64,000 nt of DNA from Sphingomonas sp. M1-B02 (GCF_026167525.1 NZ_CP110679.1:1971501-2035500); one strand, 5' to 3'; shown: positions 53,374 to 62,575, numbered from the stretch's first letter. Notes: generated from the sequence alone by a model not told the origin. Numbers and translations: made by a program.

Positions 53374-55548
53374 TCAGGCGGCCGCGCGCGCTGCCGGATG
53401 CGCGGATATTCCGTGCGCGAAGGCGGCGATCGCCTCGTCGAGCGGGGGCAGCAGAGTACCGCGCCGGCTCGCGAGGGCGGCATAAGCGGGCCGCGCTGCG
53501 CGGAGGCCCAGGCTGGCTCCCGGAACCGGGTCGATCAACCCGGCGTCGAGCCCCCGCGCCGTGGCGATCGCGCATGCGAAATCGCTCCAGCTGACGGGCA
53601 CGCCGTTGCTCAAATGCCAGATTCCCTTCGCGCGGTCGATCGCCAGATCGAGCACGGCGTCGGCGAGATGCGGCACGAAGGTGGGCGAGACGATCTGATC
53701 TTCCGCGGCCTGGAAGCGGTTGCCGCCGCGCAGCGTCTCGACCACGCCCCAGGCGAAATTATGCGGATCGAAGGGCGAGAAGAATGCCGCGGTCCGAACG
53801 ATCAGATGATCGCCCGCAAGTGCGCCGATCCTCTGCTCGGCCGCGCGCTTGCTGCGGCCATAGGCGTTGAGCGGACGCGCCGCGTCCTCCTCATGATAGG
53901 CCCGCCCGGCGGCGCCGTCGAAGACCAGGTCGCTCGAGAAGCTCACCGTGGCGATCCCGCGCGCATCGCAGGCGCGGGCAAGATCCGCCGCGCCGATCGC
54001 GTTCGCCGCGAAGCATTCGACCTCGTGCGCCTCGGCATCGTCGACGCGCACCCATCCCGCCGCATTGAGCACCGCCCAGGGTCGATGCCGGTCCAGCGCC
54101 CGCTCGATGCTCGCAACATCGTCGAGCGCCAGCCCGGCGCGGTCGGTAAGGACAAAAGCCAGGTTGCGCTGCCGGCACGCCTGCGCCAGCGCCCGACCCA
54201 GCGTCCCGCTCGCGCCGCAAATCAGGATCGGCGCGGCCGGGGCATCGCCTAGGCGAAGCCGGTGCTGGATCGGCAGGGGCAAAGCGACGCGGCCATGCAG
54301 CAGCCGCGCGGGCCGTTCCCACCAGCCCTCTCGCTTCGCCGCCTCGGGCCGCGGCCCGTCTTGCGCAAGGGCGTTCAGCAGCGGCGCAATTGCAGTCGGC
54401 CGCGGCGCGCCGCTGCTGACGTCGAACGCGCCGGCCTCATAGCGTCCGGGCGCGGTGAGCAGGGTGTTCCAGCCGCTGCTCCCCAGCAGCGCCCAGCTCG
54501 TTACCGCACGAACATCGACTCCCTCGCCCGCAAGCGCCATGCCCACGTCCCAGGCGCGCGCCATCCAGCGCATCTGCTCTTCGCGCGTGCAGCCATTATG
54601 CGCTTCGGTGACGGCGAGCGGGATGCGGTAGCGCTGCCATGCCTCGCGCAGCGCGCCTTCGAGCCCCTGGGGCGGCGGATCGAGCACGCGGATCGCCTCG
54701 ATATCGACATAGCGGTCGCGGCCGTTGCCGCCGCTGCCGATGCCGGGATAGCGGCCCGTCCGGTGATCGAGGAAGCGGTCGCTGGTGAGATAATGGTTCA
54801 CCCCGATAATGTCGGGCGGGCACGGATCGTCGGCGATAGCGCGCAGCCGGTCGTCGAGACCGAAGGCAGCGATCCTAGCGAACAGCGGGTGATGCGGCGT
54901 GATCTTCCCGCACAGCAGGTCCCATCCCGCCCAGCGCCGGATATTGTCGAAGCCGGCCTGCTCGCGCAAAGGCGCAGTCGCATAGCTGCGCCCCAGATCG
55001 TCGGTCGCGATCAGCTGCGCGGCAGGGTTCACCAGCCGGATCGCGCGCATTGACAGTCGGGTGGCGTCGATCTGGTTGAGCAGAGCGAGCCAGAAGGCGC
55101 CCTCGTCGCGGCGATGCGGATGCCACAGGCCATAGAGCGCCGAGAAGCGCGCCGTCGTCACCGGCTCGTTGACCGGGGTCCAATCCTCGATCCAGGGAAA
55201 GCGCTCCGCCACGGCCTGGGCATGCCGTGCCAGCCCGGGCGCGAAGCCGGGATCGAGCAAGTCGGTGTAAGCCGGACCGCTGCCATGGTGGATCAGCCCG
55301 GCGATCATGCGCAGGCCCCGCGCGCGCAGCCGCGCCAGGCGCGGATCGATCCAGGACCAATCCTGCGCATCGGGCCGATCGGGCGCGGTCCGCTCCCACA
55401 GCACCGGATAGCGAATTGCCTCGAGGCCCAGATCCGCCAACAGGTCGATATCGGACAGCCGGTTCTGGTGACCGGTGAGCCGGCTCTGGTCCTGCCAGCC
55501 ATCGCCGACGCGATTGACCGTGCATTCGATGCCGCCCCAAAGCTCCAT
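53374..55548 (-). CDS. fusion: GH1-like glycosidase domain plus RmlD-like sugar-nucleotide reductase domain
   Basis: 724 residues. Residues ~1-400 resemble family 1 glycosidases: the acid/base Glu ~128 in PVNEPV and the nucleophile-like Glu ~315 in AVTEAHNG (usually TENG). Residues ~438-715 are a short-chain reductase like RmlD (dTDP-4-dehydrorhamnose reductase): ICGASGTLGRAL, NAAGWVRVDDAE, SSDLVFDG and YGRSK (Y-x3-K). ATG at 55548 with GGGAG upstream. It is transcribed away from the GT/Glf fusion, sharing a 165-base control region. The two halves suggest a sugar-modifying protein for surface polysaccharide; whether the glycosidase half is catalytic is unknown. Confidence 0.88.
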   Translation of the reverse strand: MELWGGIECTVNRVGDGWQDQSRLTGHQNRLSDIDLLADLGLEAIRYPVLWERTAPDRPDAQDWSWIDPRLARLRARGLRMIAGLIHHGSGPAYTDLLDPGFAPGLARHAQAVAERFPWIEDWTPVNEPVTTARFSALYGLWHPHRRDEGAFWLALLNQIDATRLSMRAIRLVNPAAQLIATDDLGRSYATAPLREQAGFDNIRRWAGWDLLCGKITPHHPLFARIAAFGLDDRLRAIADDPCPPDIIGVNHYLTSDRFLDHRTGRYPGIGSGGNGRDRYVDIEAIRVLDPPPQGLEGALREAWQRYRIPLAVTEAHNGCTREEQMRWMARAWDVGMALAGEGVDVRAVTSWALLGSSGWNTLLTAPGRYEAGAFDVSSGAPRPTAIAPLLNALAQDGPRPEAAKREGWWERPARLLHGRVALPLPIQHRLRLGDAPAAPILICGASGTLGRALAQACRQRNLAFVLTDRAGLALDDVASIERALDRHRPWAVLNAAGWVRVDDAEAHEVECFAANAIGAADLARACDARGIATVSFSSDLVFDGAAGRAYHEEDAARPLNAYGRSKRAAEQRIGALAGDHLIVRTAAFFSPFDPHNFAWGVVETLRGGNRFQAAEDQIVSPTFVPHLADAVLDLAIDRAKGIWHLSNGVPVSWSDFACAIATARGLDAGLIDPVPGASLGLRAARPAYAALASRRGTLLPPLDEAIAAFAHGISAHPAARAAA

Positions 55549-55592
55549 CGAACCCAAGCTCCCAGTCGCGACACCATGCCGCGCAATTCAAA

Positions 55593-55616
55593 CGAAACCA
55601 GTCGCGCTTGGTTTCG
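55593..55616. promoter_or_regulatory. inverted repeat between the two fusion genes
   Basis: CGAAACCA (55593-55600) and TGGTTTCG (55609-55616), perfect 8-base arms with an 8-base spacer, 45 bases upstream of the GH1/RmlD start codon and 41 bases upstream of the EcfG -35 element. Could be an operator acting on one or both promoters. Confidence 0.5.
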
Positions 55617-55656
55617 GAAAATCGAGCTAATCCAGGTTATTACTCAACTGCGTGTC

Positions 55657-55681
55657 GGAACCGCGAACTAATGGGCTCGTT
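55657..55681 (+). promoter_or_regulatory. sigma-EcfG (general stress response) promoter of the GT/Glf gene
   Basis: Exact GGAAC (55657-55661), 16-base spacer, exact CGTT (55678-55681): the consensus of EcfG-dependent promoters in alphaproteobacteria. The start codon of the fusion gene at 55714 lies about 26 bases after the expected transcription start. Confidence 0.8.
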
Positions 55682-55713
55682 CCTCTGGTTCATCCAGCAG
55701 CAAGGTCTCGAAT

Positions 55714-58071
55714 ATGCAGCGTCTTTCTTCGGCAGCGTCATTTCATTCGATCCGCGGTGCCGAGGCGACGCTGATCTGCTTCAGCCATCTGCGCTGGAAC
55801 TTCGTTTTTCAACGGCCGCAACATGTGATGAGCCGCTTCGCGCGGACCGGCCGCGTCCTGTATTGGGAAGAGCAGATCCTGGTCGAGGGCGCCGATGCGC
55901 CGCGGCTGCACGTCTCGATCTGCCCGGATACCGGCGTCGTAGTACTGGTGCCGCATCTGCGCGCGGAGGATGACCGCGCGAGCGACGAGTCGACGCTTCG
56001 CCGGCTGCTCGATCAGGCGCTTGAAGGCACCAGGGCGCCGCTGATCCGCTGGTATTATACGCCGATGATGCTGCCGTTTTCGGAGCATGTCCTCAGTGAC
56101 TGCGTCGTCTATGATTGCATGGACGAGCTCGCCAATTTCAAGAACGCCCCGCCCGAGCTGATCCCGCTCGAGACGCGGCTGTTCGAGCGTGCCGACCTCG
56201 TCTTCACCGGCGGCTACAGCCTCTATGAGGCGAAGCGCGACCGCCACCCGAACATCCACCCCTTCCCCTCCAGCGTGGAGACCGCGCATTTCGCAGCCGC
56301 GCGCAAGGCGGGCAGCGAGCCGGTCGACCAGATCGCGCTGCCCCGCCCCCGCTTCGGCTTCTACGGCGTCGTCGACGAGCGGATGGACCTCCAATTGCTG
56401 GCCGCCATCGCCGATGCGCGCCCCGATTGGTCGATCGTGATCGTGGGTCCCGTTGTGAAGATCAGCGAGGCCGACCTGCCCCAGCGCGCCAACCTCCATT
56501 TCCTCGGCGGCAAGCAATATGCCGAGCTGCCCGACTATCTGCGCGGCTGGGACGTCGCGTTGATGCCCTTCGCGATCAACGAGGCGACGCGTTTCATCAG
56601 CCCCACCAAGACGCCCGAATATCTGGCTGCCGGACGCCCGGTCGTATCGACGCCGATCAAGGACGTGATCCGCCATTATGGCGATGTCGGCGCGGTCCAC
56701 ATCGCCGGCGACACCCCTGCCTTCATCGCCGCTTGCGATGCGGCGCTCGCCCAATCGCGCAGCCGGGATTGGTGGCCCGAAGTCGATGCGCTGCTCGCCG
56801 AGGGCAGCTGGGATCGCACCCAGGGCCGGATGGCCGATCTGGTCGAGAATGTCATTGCCGAGGCAAGCCGCGTCCAGCCGATCGTCTCGCCCACCCGCTG
56901 GCCGACCGAAGCGCCGCAGCGCTATGACGTGATGATCGTCGGCGCCGGCTTCGCGGGCGCGGTGATGGCCGAGCGGCTGGCGTCGCAGTCGAACAAGAAG
57001 GTGCTGGTGGTCGATCGGCGACCCCATATCGGTGGCAACGCCTTCGATCATCTCGATGAGGCCGGCATCCTCATCCACAAATATGGCCCGCACATCTTCC
57101 ACACCAATTCGGCGCAGATCGTCGATTATCTCTCGCAGTTCACCGAGTGGCGCGCCTACGAGCATCGCGTGCTCGCCGATGTCGGCGACGGCAAGCTTGT
57201 GCCGATGCCGATCAACCGAACCACGCTCAATCTGCTCTACGATGCGAACCTGAAGACCGACGAGGATGCAGCCGCCTTCCTGGCGGATCGCGCCGAGCCG
57301 GTCGACGTCGTGCGCACCTCGGCGGACGTGGTGATCTCGGCAGTCGGCCGCGAGCTCTACGAGACCTTCTTCCAGGGCTATACCCGCAAGCAATGGGGGA
57401 TGGATCCGAGCGAGCTCGACAAGTCGGTTACCGCGCGCGTCCCCACCCGCACCAATATCGACGACCGCTATTTCACCGATACCTTCCAGCAGATGCCGGC
57501 GGAGGGCTATACGCGCATGTTCGAGCGGATGCTCGATCATCCCAATATCGATCTGCTGCTCGGCGTCGACTATCTCGACGTACGCTCGGCCTATCCGCAC
57601 GCGCATCTGGTCTTCACCGGCCCGATCGACGAATATTTCGACCATCGCTACGGCAAGCTGCCCTATCGTTCGCTGCGCTTCGAGCATCGCAATGTCGACC
57701 AGGCGAAGTTCCAGGATGTCGCGGTGGTGAACTATCCGCAGGAGTCGGTCGCTTACACTCGCGTCACCGAATATAAGCATATGACCGGCCAGGAAGCATC
57801 AAGCACCAGCCTGACCTACGAATATCCGGCCGCGGAAGGCGATCCTTATTATCCGATCCCGCGCGAGGAGAATCAGGCGCTGTTCAAGCGCTACGAAGCG
57901 CTCGCGCTGGCCGAATCCAACGTGACCTTCGTCGGGCGGCTCGCCACCTATCGCTATTATAATATGGACCAGGTCGTCGGCCAGGCGCTGGCAACCTATC
58001 GCCGCCTCGCCGAGAAGCTCGACGCTCCCGCACTGGAAATGGCCCCGCCCGAGACCGCCGCGGCGGCCTAG
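55714..58071 (+). CDS. glf: fusion: glycosyltransferase plus UDP-galactopyranose mutase
   Basis: 785 residues. Residues ~20-390 form a GT-B-type glycosyltransferase: FQRPQHVMSRFA near the N-terminus and the C-terminal donor region PTKTPEYLAAGRPVVSTPIKDV. Residues ~403-770 are a full UDP-galactopyranose mutase: YDVMIVGAGFAGAVMAERLA for FAD, HIGGNAFDH, YGPHIFHTN, FFQGYTRKQWG, and ATYRYYNMDQVVGQAL at the end. Glf makes UDP-galactofuranose, so the two halves may make and use this donor in one chain. ATG at 55714 with AAGG upstream. A consensus EcfG promoter precedes it, suggesting stress-induced galactofuranose-containing surface glycan. Confidence 0.93.
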   Translation: MQRLSSAASFHSIRGAEATLICFSHLRWNFVFQRPQHVMSRFARTGRVLYWEEQILVEGADAPRLHVSICPDTGVVVLVPHLRAEDDRASDESTLRRLLDQALEGTRAPLIRWYYTPMMLPFSEHVLSDCVVYDCMDELANFKNAPPELIPLETRLFERADLVFTGGYSLYEAKRDRHPNIHPFPSSVETAHFAAARKAGSEPVDQIALPRPRFGFYGVVDERMDLQLLAAIADARPDWSIVIVGPVVKISEADLPQRANLHFLGGKQYAELPDYLRGWDVALMPFAINEATRFISPTKTPEYLAAGRPVVSTPIKDVIRHYGDVGAVHIAGDTPAFIAACDAALAQSRSRDWWPEVDALLAEGSWDRTQGRMADLVENVIAEASRVQPIVSPTRWPTEAPQRYDVMIVGAGFAGAVMAERLASQSNKKVLVVDRRPHIGGNAFDHLDEAGILIHKYGPHIFHTNSAQIVDYLSQFTEWRAYEHRVLADVGDGKLVPMPINRTTLNLLYDANLKTDEDAAAFLADRAEPVDVVRTSADVVISAVGRELYETFFQGYTRKQWGMDPSELDKSVTARVPTRTNIDDRYFTDTFQQMPAEGYTRMFERMLDHPNIDLLLGVDYLDVRSAYPHAHLVFTGPIDEYFDHRYGKLPYRSLRFEHRNVDQAKFQDVAVVNYPQESVAYTRVTEYKHMTGQEASSTSLTYEYPAAEGDPYYPIPREENQALFKRYEALALAESNVTFVGRLATYRYYNMDQVVGQALATYRRLAEKLDAPALEMAPPETAAAA

Positions 58072-58074
58072 GCG

Positions 58075-58845
58075 CTAGCCGAGTTCCACCCACACCGGCG
58101 CATGGTCGCTGCTCTTTTCCCAGCCGCGGACGAAGTGATCGACGTCCGCGGCGGCCAGCCGTTTGGCGGCGGGCGCGTTGAGTAGCAGATGATCGATCCG
58201 CATCCCGGCGTTGCGGGTATAGGCGTTCCGGAAATAATCCCAGAAGGTGTAGATCGTCTCGCCCGGATGCAGCGCGCGTAGCGCATCGGTCCAGCCCTGA
58301 TCCATCATTTGCCCGAAGGCGGCGCGAATCTCGGGCGCGAACAAGGCGTCTTCCCCCCAGCGCTCCGGCTTGTAGACGTCCAGCTCGGTCGGCATCACAT
58401 TATAGTCCCCCGCGATCACCACCGGCGCGCCCATCGCGAACAGCGTCCCGGCATGCGCGATCAGCGCATCGAACCAGGCGCGCTTATAGTCGAACTTGGG
58501 GCCCGGCCGGGGATTGCCGTTGGGCAGATAGAGCCCGGCGATCAGCACGCCTTCCACCGCCGCCTCGATATAGCGGCTCTGGCTCGGGTCGGGATCGCCC
58601 GGCAGCCCGCGCCGGGTTTCGACCGGGTCGCAGCCGCGCGCCAGCATCGCCACCCCGTTCCAGCTCTTCTGCCCGTGCCAGATCGCGCCGTACCCCGCGT
58701 CGCGAATCGCTTTCTCCGGGAATTTCTCGTCGGGCGCCTTCAGCTCCTGCAGGCACACGACATCGGGCTGCGTCTCTTCCAGCCAGCGCAGCAGCACCGG
58801 CAGCCGGCCGTTGACGCCGTTGACGTTATAGGTGGCAATCCTCAT
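58075..58845 (-). CDS. xth: exodeoxyribonuclease III
   Basis: 256-residue AP endonuclease/3' exonuclease of the ExoIII family. Motifs: MRIATYNVNGVNGRLP, CLQELKAPDEKFP (metal-binding Glu), LYLPNGNP, AGDYNVMPTELDVY (catalytic Asp, Asn) and the C-terminal SSDHAPVWVEL (His). ATG at 58845. Convergent with the GT/Glf gene three bases away. Confidence 0.96.
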   Translation of the reverse strand: MRIATYNVNGVNGRLPVLLRWLEETQPDVVCLQELKAPDEKFPEKAIRDAGYGAIWHGQKSWNGVAMLARGCDPVETRRGLPGDPDPSQSRYIEAAVEGVLIAGLYLPNGNPRPGPKFDYKRAWFDALIAHAGTLFAMGAPVVIAGDYNVMPTELDVYKPERWGEDALFAPEIRAAFGQMMDQGWTDALRALHPGETIYTFWDYFRNAYTRNAGMRIDHLLLNAPAAKRLAAADVDHFVRGWEKSSDHAPVWVELG

Positions 58846-58889
58846 CCGGCATCATGCCCGGCGAAGGCCTTCGGTTCCGCCGGGCGCGG

Positions 58890-59990
58890 CTATTCGGTCG
58901 GCGCGCGCCCGCCGCGCCGCCACAGGCCGCCCAGCGCTTTTGCCGCGATCGCCGACACCCCCGGTCGCACGAACAGCCAGTCGCGGATCGCGGGGCCCCG
59001 TGTCGCGCCGATCACGCTCTTATAGCCGCTGTCCCCCGCGCCCCAGTCGACGCTGGCGATGCCGTCCTCGATGCCGCGCACCAGATTGCGATAATATAGC
59101 AATTTGCCCGGCGAATGCTTGGCGAAGGCGGGGTCGTAGCTGTTGGCGACCGCATATTTCAGCGCGCCCGCATTGAGATCGAACGAGAAAGCCGCGGGCT
59201 CGCCGTCGACGCGCAGCAGCGCCGCCCACATCATTTCCGCCACCACCGGATCCGCGGCCGCCGCGCGCCAGAAGGCGCCATGGCCGGTGCGGGTGAACTT
59301 GGCGTCCGATCCGTCGGTCTTCGCCGCGATCCAGCTCTTCTCCTCGATCGCCGCCAATGCATCGAAGCTTTCCGCGTTCCACGCCGCGCCCGACACGAAC
59401 CCCCAGTCGAGCGCGCCATGGCTCGCGAGATGCTTTTCGTGGAAGCGGTTCTTGCGCAGCGTCGAGTTGCGCGGCCAGCCGCCCTCCGCCCGCAGCGCGT
59501 CGATATCGAGCAGGTAGCTTTCGGCCATATAGCGGTCGATCAGCGCCCAGCCCTTGGCCTTCGCCGCGGCCTTGAGCAGTTCGAGCCCCGGATCCCCGTC
59601 ATAGACCGGCCCCAGCCGCAGCACCCGCGCCTCGCGCCCCAGCCGCGCCAGCAGCGCTTCGCCGACTTCGAGTCCGGCATCGCTGCGCACCGGAAAGCTG
59701 CGGAACGGCCAATAGCTGCCCGGCACCGCCGCCAGGCCGAGTCGCGCCGGCCCCACCGCCACGATCGGCATCGCCGCCATCGCCTCGCCTTCGCGGGCCA
59801 CGGTCAGCGTCCGCGCCGCGCCGCCATAGGCCTTGAGCGCCGCCTCATACCAGCCGTAGCGCAGGAACCGGTGCGACGGCGCCGCACGCGCCGCCACGCT
59901 GTCCAGGCTCGCCGCGAGCCCGTCGACACAGTCCACCGCCACGGCGGGCGGCAGGCGCGTAAAGCTATCGAGCGGCATTGGCTTGGTCAT
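58890..59990 (-). CDS. GNAT-family acetyltransferase, CelD/FemAB-like
   Basis: 366 residues of the CelD/BcsL-type branch (GNAT_acetyltransf_6). Visible features: SHRFLRYGWYEAALKAYGG, a central positively charged stretch NSTLRKNRFHEKHLASHG and the C-terminal acceptor region KHSPGKLLYYRNLVRGIEDG with DWGAGDSGYK. Relatives act in polysaccharide acetylation or cell-envelope synthesis. It lies two genes from the galactofuranose-type fusion, so a shared envelope role is possible but not shown. ATG at 59990. Confidence 0.88.
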   Translation of the reverse strand: MTKPMPLDSFTRLPPAVAVDCVDGLAASLDSVAARAAPSHRFLRYGWYEAALKAYGGAARTLTVAREGEAMAAMPIVAVGPARLGLAAVPGSYWPFRSFPVRSDAGLEVGEALLARLGREARVLRLGPVYDGDPGLELLKAAAKAKGWALIDRYMAESYLLDIDALRAEGGWPRNSTLRKNRFHEKHLASHGALDWGFVSGAAWNAESFDALAAIEEKSWIAAKTDGSDAKFTRTGHGAFWRAAAADPVVAEMMWAALLRVDGEPAAFSFDLNAGALKYAVANSYDPAFAKHSPGKLLYYRNLVRGIEDGIASVDWGAGDSGYKSVIGATRGPAIRDWLFVRPGVSAIAAKALGGLWRRGGRAPTE

Positions 59991-60065
59991 CCGGCCTCCA
60001 GTATCGCAAATCGGTTACCAAGCGGTTTGACCTCGCACCCCAGACTCCCGCATAGATGCGCCTTG

Positions 60066-60521
60066 ATGGGTCCCTATCTCTCCACGGTATCGGAAACGAT
60101 CCAGACCGCGATCGCGCCGGTCTTCCTGCTGGCCGGGATCGGTGCGATCCTCAACGTCATGGTCGGCCGGCTGGCGCGCATCGTCGATCGCGCGCGCGGG
60201 CTCGAACAGCTCCATCCCCGCTCCACCGGTCCCGAGCATGATCGCCACGTCTGGGAGCTGCGCCTGATCGATCGCCGCATCTCGGTGATCAACATGGCGA
60301 TCTTCCTGTGCGTCGCGAGCGCGCTGGCGACCTGCTTCGTGGTGGCGCTGATGTTCGTCTCGCGGCTGTTCGCGCTCCATGTCGGTGCAGTGGTCGCGGT
60401 CGCCTTCGTCGTCGCCATGCTGCTGCTGATGGTCGGACTCGTCTATTTCCTGTTCGAGGTCCGCATGTCGCTCGGCGCGATCCACGTCCGCCAGGAACTG
60501 CTCGAGCTCGACAAGAAATGA
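60066..60521 (+). CDS. DUF2721-family membrane protein
   Basis: 151 residues with three membrane helices (about residues 15-33, 72-98 and 103-128). The family pattern is seen in TIQTAIAPVFLLAGIGAILNVMVGRLARIVDRARGL and RRISVINMAIFLCVASAL. Function unknown. ATG at 60066. It overlaps the next gene by four bases (ATGA). Confidence 0.88.
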   Translation: MGPYLSTVSETIQTAIAPVFLLAGIGAILNVMVGRLARIVDRARGLEQLHPRSTGPEHDRHVWELRLIDRRISVINMAIFLCVASALATCFVVALMFVSRLFALHVGAVVAVAFVVAMLLLMVGLVYFLFEVRMSLGAIHVRQELLELDKK

Positions 60522-60919
60522 GCCCCGCGCTCGAGAAGCGCCTGCTCCAGATCGCGATCGTCGCGGTCGTACTGGTCTTTCCGCTGATGGGATCGGTGAT
60601 GGGGATCGCCGCGGGCCCGGAATGGCTCCGCGGCGACGGCGCGAGCCGCGATCTCGATAGCCATTTCCGCTATCTTTCGGGGCTGCTGCTGGCGATGTCG
60701 CTGCTGTTCCTCAGCTGCGTGCCCGACATCGAGCAAAAGGGCGCCCGCATGCGCCTGCTCGCCATCTTCCCGATCGTCGGCGGGCTATGCCGGCTCTGGT
60801 CGCTGATCGACATCGGCCCGCCCTCGAACACGCATATCATGGCGCTGTGCGTCGAACTGGGCGTGGTCCCGCTGTTCGTGCTGTGGCAGGCGCGCGTCGC
60901 CGGCCGCTTCGCACGCTAA
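60518..60919 (+). CDS. DUF4345-family membrane protein
   Basis: 133 residues with four predicted membrane helices. DLDSHFRYLSGLLLAMSLLFL and GGLCRLWSLIDIGPPS are the family pattern. Function unknown. Translationally coupled to the DUF2721 gene, so the two small membrane proteins probably act together. Confidence 0.87.
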   Translation: MSPALEKRLLQIAIVAVVLVFPLMGSVMGIAAGPEWLRGDGASRDLDSHFRYLSGLLLAMSLLFLSCVPDIEQKGARMRLLAIFPIVGGLCRLWSLIDIGPPSNTHIMALCVELGVVPLFVLWQARVAGRFAR

Positions 60920-60926
60920 GCGCCGG

Positions 60927-62525
60927 CTAGCGGATCCCCCGCGGCCCCAGATCCACCGCGATCGTCGGCGCGAAGCTCGGCGCCACCCGTGCCTTGGCCT
61001 GCTGCTCATAGGCATAGCCCGCGCGCAGCAGCAGCCCGTCCGAAAATGCCGCGCCGATGAACGACAGGCCGGCGGGAAGACCGTCGACCAGCCCCATCGG
61101 CACGGTCAGATGCGGATAGCCCGACACCGCCGGCAGCTCGCTCGCCGACGGGCCGCTGAACTGGTCGCCATGCGCCGGATCGCTCAGCCAGGGCGTGCCA
61201 TAGGTCGGCGTCACCAGGATTTGCGCGCCGGCAGCCTTCATCATCTCATCGAGCCCCTGCTTCGCCAGCCGCAGCGATTTCTCGCGCGCCGCCTTATAGT
61301 CGGGATCGGCGAGCCCCTTGGTCTTTTCGGCGTCGAGGAAGATTTCCTGCCCGAAAAAGGGCATTTCCGCCGCCTTGTTGGCGTCGTTGAACGCGATCAC
61401 CTGCGCCAGCGTCCGCGTCTTCACGCTCGCCGGGGTGGTCGCCAGATAGGCGTCCAGATCGGCCTTCAATTCCGCCTTGAGCACCAGGAACTCGGCGTCC
61501 CCCAGCCCGTCGAGCTTGGGCATCTTCACCTCGACCACGGTCGCCCCGGCGGCGCGCAGCTGCGCCAGCGCGGCGTCGAACGCCACGCCCAGATCGTCGG
61601 CCATCTCGGGCCGCCAATAGCCGATTCGCATGCCCTTCAAGCCCTCGGCCGAAAGCCCCGCGGCATAGTCGCGGCGATGCCTGTCCGCCGCCGCCGTCGT
61701 CGCATCCGCCGGATCGGCCCCGATCATCCCCGAAAACAGCAACGCCACATCCTTGACGCTGCGCCCCATCGGCCCCGGCGTATCCTGGCTATGACTGATC
61801 GGCACGACATGCGTGCGGCTGACCAGCCCGATCGTCGGCTTCAGCCCCACCAGCCCGTTCATCGCCGCGGGGCACACCACCGATCCGTCGGTCTCGGTCC
61901 CCACCGCGACCGCCGCCAGGCTCGCCGCCACCGCCGCGCCCGATCCGCTCGAAGAGCCGCAGGACGAGCGATCGAGCGCATAGGGATTGCGCACCAGCCC
62001 GCCCACCACGCTCCAGCCGCTCATCGACTTGCTCGATCGGATGTTCGCCCATTCGGAAAGGTTGGTCTTGCCGAGGATCACCGCGCCCTGCGCACGCAGC
62101 AGCGCCACCACGGGCGCGTCGCGCCTGGTGTGATTGTCCTTGAGCGCCAGGCTGCCCGCGGTGGTCGGCAGCTCCTTCGTCTCGATATTGTCCTTGATCA
62201 GCACCGGCACGCCGTCGAGCGGCCCGAGCGGCTTGCCCGCCCTGCGCCGCGCATCGCTCGCGCGCGCCTGCTCCAGCGCGTCGGGCGAGGTGGCGATCAC
62301 CGAACGCAGCATCGGGCCGCTGCGGTCGAGCAGCGCAATCCGATCGAGATAGGCTTTGGTCAGCTGCTCGCTCGACGATGCGCCCGAGGCGATCATCGCG
62401 CGCAGTTCGTCGATCGATTTCTCGCTCACGGCGGCGGCGGCGGCCGGCATTTCCCGGGCCACCCCATTCTGCGCCGCCGCCGGCGCGGTCGTCAGCAACA
62501 GTACCAGAAATCCCAAATGTCGCAT
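60927..62525 (-). CDS. exported amidase-signature hydrolase
   Basis: 532 residues with a signal peptide (MRHLGFLVLLLTTAPAAAQ). The Ser-cisSer-Lys triad is visible as Lys in VLIKDNIET, and the Gly/Ser-rich CGSSSGSGAAVAASLAAVAVGTETDGSVVCPA holding both serines. It hydrolyses an amide, possibly of a peptide or other amide outside the cytoplasm; the substrate is not evident. ATG at 62525. Its stop lies eight bases from the convergent DUF4345 stop. Confidence 0.93.
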   Translation of the reverse strand: MRHLGFLVLLLTTAPAAAQNGVAREMPAAAAAVSEKSIDELRAMIASGASSSEQLTKAYLDRIALLDRSGPMLRSVIATSPDALEQARASDARRRAGKPLGPLDGVPVLIKDNIETKELPTTAGSLALKDNHTRRDAPVVALLRAQGAVILGKTNLSEWANIRSSKSMSGWSVVGGLVRNPYALDRSSCGSSSGSGAAVAASLAAVAVGTETDGSVVCPAAMNGLVGLKPTIGLVSRTHVVPISHSQDTPGPMGRSVKDVALLFSGMIGADPADATTAAADRHRRDYAAGLSAEGLKGMRIGYWRPEMADDLGVAFDAALAQLRAAGATVVEVKMPKLDGLGDAEFLVLKAELKADLDAYLATTPASVKTRTLAQVIAFNDANKAAEMPFFGQEIFLDAEKTKGLADPDYKAAREKSLRLAKQGLDEMMKAAGAQILVTPTYGTPWLSDPAHGDQFSGPSASELPAVSGYPHLTVPMGLVDGLPAGLSFIGAAFSDGLLLRAGYAYEQQAKARVAPSFAPTIAVDLGPRGIR

Positions 62526-62575
62526 GCCGTGCCCCCTCGCTCAGGTGCCCAGCATTACCAAAGCGCGCTTTCCGC

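Noticed and set aside
50829..53483. 884-codon minus-strand open frame opposite the YdeP-type gene
   Set aside because: Antisense shadow of a well-supported oxidoreductase gene; composition skewed and no motifs.
55738..57780. 680-codon minus-strand open frame opposite the GT/Glf fusion
   Set aside because: Antisense shadow; the plus-strand protein has unmistakable FAD and mutase motifs.
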